Shown here: positions 1-4,901 of the stretch, piece by piece
Position numbering within the stretch: the stretch's first letter is position 1
How the letters are laid out: each line of letters starts with the position of its first letter
Origin: Candidatus Stercoripulliclostridium merdigallinarum
Lineage (GTDB): Bacteria > Bacillota > Clostridia > Christensenellales > DTU072
NCBI GenBank assembly: GCA_018714575.1
Contig: DVNF01000043.1
Location: forward strand, 1-5,198
DNA length: 5,198 bases
Direction of reading: 5' to 3'
Notes under the pieces: model-generated
What the model was told of the DNA's origin: nothing
Seen by the model: only the letters and a program-made list of their open reading frames with translations
Database searches by the model: none
Made by a program: the position numbers and the translations under genes

Positions 1-1
1 T

Positions 2-187
2 AATGAAAACAACGGTTTATATTCTGCAACTATTATGAAAATCGACTTAATTCAGAATAAAATCGACTGCTACGCATTAAGTGAGCGAGAATCGGAATTA
101 AAATATTCGGGTTTGGTATCAAACAGATTGAACCTGTATTTGGATGCGGAAATATCCTTAGCGGGAATAATTTTTTCCAAAAGATAA
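2..187 (+). CDS. C-terminal end of an unrecognised protein (partial, 5' end outside window)
   Basis: Reading frame 2 is open from the window edge for 61 codons and stops at TAA 185-187, 23 bases before the next start, so this is probably the 3' end of a gene in the same operon. The visible part is mixed polar and hydrophobic (it contains MKIDLIQNKIDCYAL and ends in LAGIIFSKR), with no transmembrane segment, catalytic motif or repeat that I recognise. In related Clostridia the gene before this type of carboxypeptidase is often a DUF2953 or YtfJ/GerW-like sporulation protein, but I cannot match this tail to either. An internal ATG at 35 could in principle be a start, but no good ribosome binding site precedes it and the frame stays open upstream. 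GC is about 33%, clearly lower than the genes downstream, so either a fast-evolving or acquired gene, or a poor coding call, is possible. Confidence 0.5.
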   Translation, partial: NENNGLYSATIMKIDLIQNKIDCYALSERESELKYSGLVSNRLNLYLDAEISLAGIIFSKR

Positions 188-198
188 AAACTATACGC

Positions 199-206
199 GG
201 AGGTGA
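199..206 (+). promoter_or_regulatory. Ribosome binding site of the 49-residue ORF
   Basis: GGAGGTGA is a near-perfect anti-Shine-Dalgarno match. Its GGAGG core lies 7 bases before the ATG at 211. This is the main evidence that the short ORF is really translated. Confidence 0.75.
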
Positions 207-210
207 AATC

Positions 211-360
211 ATGTCTGATATAACGTTTAGTATCAATTTTAAATTGGGAAAACGCAAACAAGAATGCGTAGAAGAAACCGAAATACCTGCGGAGGGGCTG
301 GAAAAATGGTTGGAAACGGCGCAACAGTTCGTAAAAAGTTTTCGCAAAAAATCGCGTTAA
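211..360 (+). CDS. Small hypothetical protein, 49 residues, overlapping the carboxypeptidase start
   Basis: An ATG with a strong GGAGGTGA site opens a 49-codon frame ending at TAA 358-360. The product begins with an alternating polar/hydrophobic stretch (ITFSINFKLGKR, strand-like), has an acidic middle (ECVEETE), and after a proline carries a probable amphipathic helix (about residues 29-46, GLEKWLETAQQFVKSF) with a basic end, RKKSR. There is no signal peptide or membrane segment. Its last 55 bases overlap the start of the downstream carboxypeptidase in another frame, and that gene's ribosome binding site lies inside this ORF, which suggests translational coupling. I do not recognise the family. 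It could be a small cytosolic regulator or partner, a remnant of a longer gene, or a leader ORF that mainly sets translation of the enzyme. The reading frame is well supported by its start context; the function is unknown. Confidence 0.62.
   Translation: MSDITFSINFKLGKRKQECVEETEIPAEGLEKWLETAQQFVKSFRKKSR
291..297 (+). promoter_or_regulatory. Ribosome binding site deciding the carboxypeptidase start
   Basis: GGAGGGG lies 8 bases before the ATG at 306. The in-frame ATG further upstream at 264 has no comparable site and would add 14 residues (starting MRRRNRNTCGG) ahead of a normal signal peptide. The site therefore favours 306 as the start. It sits inside the 49-residue ORF, so ribosomes translating that ORF would pass over it. 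Confidence 0.75.
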
Positions 361-1448
361 TTTTACTGTCGTTTGCACTCTTGCTGATTTTCTTGGCGGC
401 TCCGAAGCCGTATTGCGTTTCGGAGTCCGCAGAGGCTGCGGGACAAGGCTATGCGTTGATAGAAGTGACTACGGGGAGGCTGTTGAAAGCGTCCAACCAA
501 AACGCCAGACTGCCCATGGCTTCGACAACGAAAGCCATGACGGCGCTGGTAGTATTGGAAAACACCGATTTATCCGATACCGTCGTCATTCCGAAACAGG
601 CGGTAGGTATAGAGGGCAGTTCCATATATCTGAAAGAGGGAGAAAAGTTTACGGTAGAGGAGCTGTTGTACGGTTTAATGCTGCGTTCGGGGAACGATGC
701 CGCCGTGGCGCTTGCCGTTCACGTTTCGGGTTCGGTGGACAAATTCGTCGCGAAAATGAACGAAAAAGCCGCGGAAATGGGGCTAAAAGACACTTCGTTT
801 ATCAACCCGCACGGTTTACACGACGAAAACCATTATACTACGGCATACGAATTGGCTTTGATAGCCGCAGAGGGTTTGAAAAATCCCGAGTTCAAAAAGA
901 TCGTTTCTACAAAAAACATTAAATGCGAGGGCGAAGGGCACGAAACGAGGTACTTTGCCAACAAAAACAAGATACTTTATAACTACGAAGGAGCAACCGG
1001 CGTAAAAACGGGTTTTACCAAAAATTCCGGGCGATGCCTGATTGCTTCCGCCGAACGTGAAGGCATGGAAGTGGTCGCTGTGGCGTTAAATTATTACGAT
1101 TATTTCGAACTGACCGCGCACTTAATGGACTATGCCTTTGAAAATTACAGTATGAATCGCGTTATTTCGCCGGACTACGTTTATAAAACCGTGCCCGTCA
1201 GCGGCAACAGAAAGATAAAAAGCGCCGATCTGAAAGTCAAAAACGCGTGTTATTATCCTATGAAAAAGGACGGAAGCGAGAGCGTTGAAACGGTGGTCGA
1301 GGGCGTAGATTCGATCAAAGCTCCGCATTCTGCGAACGATCAGGTGGGTTCGGTAAAGGTTTTTAAGGATAACCGCTTGATTTTCGAAGAAAAATTATAT
1401 ACTATAGATATTGAGAAAAAGGGAATATTTTCTATATTCGGGAAGTAG
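306..1448 (+). CDS. Serine-type D-Ala-D-Ala carboxypeptidase (PBP5/DacF-like, peptidase S11), secreted
   Basis: This 380-residue enzyme should remove the terminal D-Ala from peptidoglycan stem pentapeptides outside the membrane. All three active-site motifs of the family are visible: S73-T-T-K76 (acyl-serine and base lysine, in MASTTKAMTA), S128-G-N130 and K234-T-G236 (in GATGVKTGFT). A basic N-terminus and a hydrophobic segment at about residues 13-32 form a signal peptide, with likely cleavage after SAEA near residue 44. After the catalytic domain, residues from about 290 look like the beta-rich PBP5 C-terminal domain. The usual long amphipathic membrane-anchoring helix is not obvious: the protein ends with only a short KKGIFSIFGK. 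The start at 306 is chosen over 264 because of its ribosome binding site. It overlaps the preceding small ORF and ends 14 bases before rluB. In Bacillota such enzymes include vegetative DacA and sporulation DacB/DacF; the sequence alone does not tell me which this is, so no symbol is given. Confidence 0.93.
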   Translation: MVGNGATVRKKFSQKIALILLSFALLLIFLAAPKPYCVSESAEAAGQGYALIEVTTGRLLKASNQNARLPMASTTKAMTALVVLENTDLSDTVVIPKQAVGIEGSSIYLKEGEKFTVEELLYGLMLRSGNDAAVALAVHVSGSVDKFVAKMNEKAAEMGLKDTSFINPHGLHDENHYTTAYELALIAAEGLKNPEFKKIVSTKNIKCEGEGHETRYFANKNKILYNYEGATGVKTGFTKNSGRCLIASAEREGMEVVAVALNYYDYFELTAHLMDYAFENYSMNRVISPDYVYKTVPVSGNRKIKSADLKVKNACYYPMKKDGSESVETVVEGVDSIKAPHSANDQVGSVKVFKDNRLIFEEKLYTIDIEKKGIFSIFGK

Positions 1449-1462
1449 TAACGGAGTAAAAG

Positions 1463-2170
1463 GTGCGAATCAATAAATTTATAGCAGAGTCGGGAGTCGC
1501 CAGCCGCCGAGAGGCGGACAGGATGGTTACCGAAGGCAGAGTTAAAATCAACGGAAAGCCGGTAACTCAACCGGGAACCGACGTGGACGTCTATAACGAT
1601 GCGGTGTACGTTGACGGGGTCAGAATAGACCCCGTCAGGCGCGATATTTACATAATGTTGAATAAGCCGAAGGGATGCATAACTTCGGTAAAAGACGACA
1701 AAGGCAGAAAAACCGTCATGGATTACGTCGATTGCGGAAAGCGAATTTTCCCGGTCGGCAGGTTGGATTACGATTCCGAAGGATTGGTATTGATGACCAA
1801 CGACGGAGATCTGGCTTATAATCTGACCGCTTCCAAAAACGACGTTCCAAAGACCTATATCGCAAAGGCGGAGGGCGAAGTCAAGGAAGAGCATTTAAAG
1901 AAGTTGCGTTCCGGGATACTTTTGGACGGGGTCATGACAAAGCCGGCAAAAGCACGCTTGCTGGCTTTTGAGAACGGCGTATCCAGAGTGGAAATCACCA
2001 TTACGGAGGGCAGAAACCGCCAAGTCAGACGTATGTTCGAATCGTTGGGCTTTAACGTAATATTTTTAAAACGCGTGGAGATCGCGGGAATCAGATTGGG
2101 CGGCTTGGCAAGAGGCGCCTGGAGGTATCTTTCCCCGAAGGAAATAAAGAAGCTGAAGGAGCTGTTTTAA
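1463..2170 (+). CDS. rluB: 23S rRNA pseudouridine synthase, RsuA/RluB family
   Basis: This 235-residue protein should isomerise a specific uridine to pseudouridine in 23S rRNA; the E. coli RluB target is U2605. An N-terminal S4 RNA-binding domain spans about residues 1-45 (RINKFIAESGVASRREADRM). The catalytic domain follows, with the family motif G99-R-L-D102 (D102 the catalytic aspartate, in GRLDYDSEGLVLMTNDGDLA), the K130-T-Y132 segment, and the conserved EGRNRQVRRM at about 182-191. Length and domain order are normal for the family. The start is GTG at 1463, supported by GGAG at 1453-1456 six bases upstream; no better in-frame start exists. The gene lies 14 bases after the carboxypeptidase and its stop directly abuts the surE start codon. 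RsuA (16S rRNA) is the closest alternative, but the position beside a D,D-carboxypeptidase matches rluB (ypuL) of Bacillota. Confidence 0.93.
   Translation: MRINKFIAESGVASRREADRMVTEGRVKINGKPVTQPGTDVDVYNDAVYVDGVRIDPVRRDIYIMLNKPKGCITSVKDDKGRKTVMDYVDCGKRIFPVGRLDYDSEGLVLMTNDGDLAYNLTASKNDVPKTYIAKAEGEVKEEHLKKLRSGILLDGVMTKPAKARLLAFENGVSRVEITITEGRNRQVRRMFESLGFNVIFLKRVEIAGIRLGGLARGAWRYLSPKEIKKLKELF
1612..1637 (+). repeat. Perfect inverted repeat (10-bp stem, 6-base loop) inside rluB
   Basis: TGACGGGGTC at 1612-1621 is the exact reverse complement of GACCCCGTCA at 1628-1637, separated by AGAATA. T1611 and G1638 could add a wobble pair in RNA. In the protein it covers the codons for VDGVRIDPVR, the linker between the S4 and catalytic domains. 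No run of T follows, so it is not an intrinsic terminator. It would form a stable hairpin in the mRNA; a role is not established. Confidence 0.7.
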
Positions 2171-2920
2171 ATGCGTATTTTGATGGTAAACGACGACGGA
2201 TACGCTTCTTACGGCATAAAAAGGCTGGCAGAAAGGCTGTCGGCGGAACACGAAGTCACCGTCATAGCTCCCGCAAAATGCAACAGCGGTATGGCTCACG
2301 CAATGACTTTCGGAAAGCCGATTTTTTTAAAAAAGATCGAAAAATATCCTACAGAGTGCTATTCGCTGTCGGGTACCCCGGCTGATTGCGTCAAATTCGG
2401 CATGGAATTTATTAAGGAAAAGATCGACTTAGTCATTTCCGGGATCAACACGGAGCCAAATATAGGAACCACAGTAGTATATTCCGGCACCGCCGCCGCT
2501 GCTATGGAGGCGTCTTTGTACAAAGTAAAGGCGATAGCCGTTTCGGCTAACCCGGAAAAGGAGTCGGACTACGAAGGAATTATCGATTTTTTCCTGGCGA
2601 ATTTCGATTATTATATATCATTATGCTCCGAAAATTACGCCATAAACATCAATATCAACAACCATAAAATAGGTAACAAAGGACATAAATTCGTGTCTAT
2701 CGGCAAACGTCCGTTTACCGACATTTACCTGGTCGGCGAAAGCAACGAACAGGGTATCTCGCACACTTTGGTGGGCGATCCGATCGAGGTGGAAAATTCC
2801 GTCGATTCCGACGTTTATGCATATTCCGAAGGCTATGCCACGATAACTCCGCTGACTTCCGACCATACCGATTACAATGTTCTTAAAGCATGGAAAGCGG
2901 AGGCGGAGAAAAGCAAATGA
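2171..2920 (+). CDS. surE: 5'/3'-nucleotidase SurE
   Basis: This 249-residue protein is a metal-dependent phosphatase of the SurE family, which hydrolyses nucleoside 5'- and 3'-monophosphates (some members also short polyphosphate) in the cytoplasm. The metal-binding residues typical of the family are visible: D8-D9 in VNDDGYASYGI, S39 in CNSGMAHAMTF, and N93 in VISGINTEPNIG. The signature YSGTAAAAMEAS follows at about 104-115. The end carries the family-typical EGYATITPL followed by TDY. Length is normal (about 250). Where many homologues read NxGDD, this one reads NIGTT; I regard that as ordinary family variation. The ATG follows the rluB stop with no gap, and AGGAG at 2157-2161, inside the rluB end, serves as its ribosome binding site, so the two are probably translationally coupled. 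Its stop overlaps the flavoprotein start in ATGA. Expected role: nucleotide salvage or housekeeping, possibly stress survival. Confidence 0.95.
   Translation: MRILMVNDDGYASYGIKRLAERLSAEHEVTVIAPAKCNSGMAHAMTFGKPIFLKKIEKYPTECYSLSGTPADCVKFGMEFIKEKIDLVISGINTEPNIGTTVVYSGTAAAAMEASLYKVKAIAVSANPEKESDYEGIIDFFLANFDYYISLCSENYAINININNHKIGNKGHKFVSIGKRPFTDIYLVGESNEQGISHTLVGDPIEVENSVDSDVYAYSEGYATITPLTSDHTDYNVLKAWKAEAEKSK
2905..2908 (+). promoter_or_regulatory. Ribosome binding site deciding the flavoprotein start
   Basis: GGAG, part of GGAGGCGGAG at 2899-2908, lies 8 bases before the ATG at 2917. An in-frame ATG at 2890 would have no ribosome binding site and would translate the site itself into a meaningless MESGGGEKQ extension ahead of the FAD-binding motif. 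Confidence 0.75.
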
Positions 2921-4200
2921 GGGTGGTAGTAATCGGAGCGGGACCTGCAGGTTGTATGGCTGCTATCACCGCCGCAAGCCTTGGCGCCGCGGTCACTTTG
3001 GTGGACGGAAACGAAAAGATCGGCAGAAAGCTTTACATATCCGGTAAGGGACGTTGTAACGTCACAAACGCCGCAGATTTTAACGAATTTATCGAAAAAA
3101 TAGTCAGAAATCCTAAATTTGTATACGGTGCGCTAAAAGGTTTTTCCAACGCGGACACGCAAAAGTTTTTTACTGCTCGCGGAGTTCCGCTGAAAACGGA
3201 AAGAGGGGGCAGAGTTTTTCCCGCGTCCGACAAAGCCGCCGATATAGTCGATGCGCTTTTTAACGAATTGAAACGAAGCGGAGTCTGCCTGAAAACCGGC
3301 GTGAAAGCCGATAAATTTATAACCGATCAAGGAAAAATCAGCGCTATAGCCACATCGAAAGGATTGATTTACGGCGACGCGTTTATTTTGGCTACGGGCG
3401 GCAAAAGCTATCCAGGGACCGGAGCGGACGGCTCCGGCTACGCTATTGCCCGGGCGGTGGGACATACCGTCGTCGAACCCAAACCCGCGCTTTCCGCGTT
3501 TATAGTCGATACGGTAAAAACGCCTTTCGGAAGCTATCCCGTTTCCGAATGCGGATTGCCTGTCGGCGTTTCCCTGAAAAACATTGCTTTGACCGCTTGT
3601 TATGACGGCAAACGCCGCTCCGAATTCGGCGAAGCTTTGTTTACGGACGACGGCATTTCAGGACCTGTGGCTTTGACTTTGTCGTCCTACGTCAACCGCG
3701 CCGAAAAGGTTGTGCTTAGCCTGGATATGAAACCGGCTTTGGACGAAAAGACGTTGGATTTAAGACTGCAAAGGGAGTTTGTATCTAATAAACGCCTAAA
3801 AAATATACTTCCCGATCTGTTGCCGCATTCTGTCGCTAATTGGTACGCAAGGTTACTGCCGTATTCGGAAAAAGCCGTCAACTCCGTAACGAAAGAAGAA
3901 AGAAAAAATCTGATAAAAATGCTGAAAGGTATGGAATTTGCGGTTTCTTTAAAACCGATAGAGGAAGCTATCGTCACTTCCGGCGGTATAAAGACTAACG
4001 AAATCGATCCCAAAACCATGCGTAGCAAGACGGTAAGCAATTTATACTTTGCCGGCGAGATCATCGACGTAGACGCCTTGACCGGCGGATACAACATACA
4101 AATCGCTTTATCTACGGGTTATGCGGCAGGGAAAAATGCCGCTAATGCCGCTAATGCCGCTAACGCAGCGAATACTGACGATACGGAAAAAACAAACTAA
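2917..4200 (+). CDS. NAD(P)/FAD-dependent oxidoreductase, HI0933 (TIGR00275/BaiN-like) family
   Basis: This 427-residue cytoplasmic flavoprotein starts directly with a Rossmann dinucleotide-binding motif (G7-A-G-P-A-G12 in VVVIGAGPAGCMAA, acidic D30 at the end of the second strand). It continues with the family signature GRKLYISGKGRCNVTN at 36-51, a second FAD segment ILATGGKSYPGTG at about 157-169, VTSGGI at 353-358, and the closing FAD motif AGEIIDVDALTGGYN at 379-393. These identify the HI0933 family, whose members are often annotated as aminoacetone-oxidase-like or BaiN-like flavoproteins; the physiological substrate is generally unknown, so I give no symbol. The start at 2917 forms an ATGA overlap with the surE stop and has a good ribosome binding site; the longer ATG 2890 start is rejected. 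After the conserved end the protein carries a 21-residue tail made of four Asn-Ala-Ala repeats and a polar NTDDTEKTN. cmk follows after 26 bases, a common pairing in Clostridia. Confidence 0.9.
   Translation: MRVVVIGAGPAGCMAAITAASLGAAVTLVDGNEKIGRKLYISGKGRCNVTNAADFNEFIEKIVRNPKFVYGALKGFSNADTQKFFTARGVPLKTERGGRVFPASDKAADIVDALFNELKRSGVCLKTGVKADKFITDQGKISAIATSKGLIYGDAFILATGGKSYPGTGADGSGYAIARAVGHTVVEPKPALSAFIVDTVKTPFGSYPVSECGLPVGVSLKNIALTACYDGKRRSEFGEALFTDDGISGPVALTLSSYVNRAEKVVLSLDMKPALDEKTLDLRLQREFVSNKRLKNILPDLLPHSVANWYARLLPYSEKAVNSVTKEERKNLIKMLKGMEFAVSLKPIEEAIVTSGGIKTNEIDPKTMRSKTVSNLYFAGEIIDVDALTGGYNIQIALSTGYAAGKNAANAANAANAANTDDTEKTN
3419..3437 (+). repeat. Short perfect inverted repeat inside the flavoprotein gene
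   Basis: CCGGAGC at 3419-3425 is the exact reverse complement of GCTCCGG at 3431-3437, with the loop GGACG. It falls in the glycine-rich TGADGSG part of the FAD domain. No T run follows, so it is not a terminator. Glycine and serine codons can give such symmetry by chance. Confidence 0.5.
4135..4170 (+). repeat. Nine-base tandem repeat encoding (Asn-Ala-Ala)x4
   Basis: AATGCCGCT occurs three times without change (4135-4161), followed by a diverged fourth unit AACGCAGCG (4162-4170). It is in frame and encodes residues 407-418 of the flavoprotein, just after its conserved end at GYAAGK. Because the unit is nine bases, gain or loss of copies would lengthen or shorten the tail without shifting the frame. 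Confidence 0.9.
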
Positions 4201-4213
4201 ATAATTTACACTC

Positions 4214-4220
4214 AGGAGGA
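4214..4220 (+). promoter_or_regulatory. Ribosome binding site of cmk
   Basis: AGGAGGA lies 6 bases before the ATG at 4227 and is one of the strongest sites in the window. It sits in the 26-base gap after the flavoprotein, so cmk does not depend on coupling to the upstream gene. Confidence 0.75.
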
Positions 4221-4226
4221 GAGCGT

Positions 4227-4901
4227 ATGCCTTTAAATATCGCTATAGACGGACCGTCCGGTGCAGGTAAATCGACGCTTGCAAAACGCCTTGCGGAGAA
4301 AATGAAGATACTTTATCTGGATACCGGGGCGATGTACAGGGGAATTGCCTACTACGTTTTGGAAAAAGGAGTAGATCCTGCCGACGCAGAGCGGGTAAAG
4401 CCGTTGTTGCCTGCCATTGAAATGAAGGTTTCTTATGACGAAGCCGGCGGCGTACAGCAAATTATCATCAACGGCGAAAACGTCACTCCGTATATCAGGG
4501 AGCACAGAATATCTTTTGCGGCTTCCACGGTTTCTAAAATTCCGGAAGTGCGCCTGAAATTGGTGGAATTGCAAAGGCAGATCGCTTCGGAATGCGATTG
4601 CGTGTTGGACGGCAGGGATATCGGTTCCTATGTATTGCCGAATGCGGGAACTAAGATTTACCTGGACGCGAAGCCGGAAGTTCGCGCCGAACGCCGTTAC
4701 AAAGAATTGTCTGCCAAAGGTCAGTTGAACGGTATGACTTACGAAGAGATTCTGGCGGACGTTAATAAGCGCGACTACCAGGACATGCACCGCGATTTTG
4801 CTCCGTTAGTAGTCGCAGACGGTGCCGTAGTGGTGGATACTTCGGACATGAACGCCGACGAGGTAGTCAAGAAAATAGAGGAGATAGTTCATTGCAAATA
4901 G
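4227..4901 (+). CDS. cmk: Cytidylate kinase (CMP/dCMP kinase)
   Basis: This 224-residue cytoplasmic enzyme transfers phosphate from ATP to CMP or dCMP, giving the diphosphates needed for CTP/dCTP supply and recycling. The P-loop is at the N-terminus (G9-P-S-G-A-G-K15-S-T17). It is followed by the substrate-binding YLDTGAMYRG (30-39), S100 in FAASTVSKIPEVR, the DGRDIG motif (128-133) and the lid/arginine region KRDYQDMHRDFAPL, where R182, D186 and R189 line up with E. coli R181, D185 and R188. All expected substrate-contacting residues that I can align are present and the length is normal for the family. The start is ATG 4227 with a strong AGGAGGA site. The gene lies between the flavoprotein and ispH. 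Many Clostridia have a plsC-type acyltransferase between cmk and ispH; here there is none, and ispH starts inside the end of cmk. Confidence 0.97.
   Translation: MPLNIAIDGPSGAGKSTLAKRLAEKMKILYLDTGAMYRGIAYYVLEKGVDPADAERVKPLLPAIEMKVSYDEAGGVQQIIINGENVTPYIREHRISFAASTVSKIPEVRLKLVELQRQIASECDCVLDGRDIGSYVLPNAGTKIYLDAKPEVRAERRYKELSAKGQLNGMTYEEILADVNKRDYQDMHRDFAPLVVADGAVVVDTSDMNADEVVKKIEEIVHCK
4878..4883 (+). promoter_or_regulatory. Ribosome binding site supporting the TTG start of ispH
   Basis: GAGGAG lies within the end of cmk, 8 bases before the TTG at 4892. No ATG or GTG is in frame just upstream, and the first downstream in-frame ATG (within GFCKM) would remove the first iron-sulfur cysteine, so this site and the TTG decide the start. 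Confidence 0.7.

Noticed and set aside
113..156. Possible promoter boxes (TTGGTA 113-118 with TGTATT 135-140, or TTGAAC 128-133 with AATATC 151-156)
   Set aside because: Both matches are weak, overlap, lie within an open reading frame and occur in AT-rich DNA where such matches are expected by chance.
264..305. Longer N-terminus of the carboxypeptidase starting at ATG 264
   Set aside because: No ribosome binding site precedes it; the added MRRRNRNTCGGAGK lies before a normal signal peptide and is the translated ribosome binding site region. ATG 306 is better.
413..922. Plus-strand 169-codon open frame within the carboxypeptidase
   Set aside because: It lies wholly inside a gene with clear active-site motifs, is arginine-rich and low in recognisable structure, and is a frame shadow.
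1423..1439. AT-rich inverted repeat GAATAT/ATATTC at the end of the carboxypeptidase gene
   Set aside because: Only six mostly A-T pairs and no T run afterwards; rluB follows immediately, so it is not a credible terminator.
1340..1894. Minus-strand 184-codon open frame across the carboxypeptidase/rluB junction
   Set aside because: Antisense to two well-identified genes, no family resemblance, no supporting ribosome binding site noted; a codon-bias shadow.
2890..2916. Longer N-terminus of the flavoprotein starting at ATG 2890
   Set aside because: No ribosome binding site, and the extension translates the GGAGGCGGAG site. The family normally begins directly with the FAD-binding strand, as from 2917.
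4233..4790. Minus-strand 185-codon open frame antisense to cmk
   Set aside because: It mirrors a fully conserved cmk coding sequence and shows no recognisable domain; a shadow.
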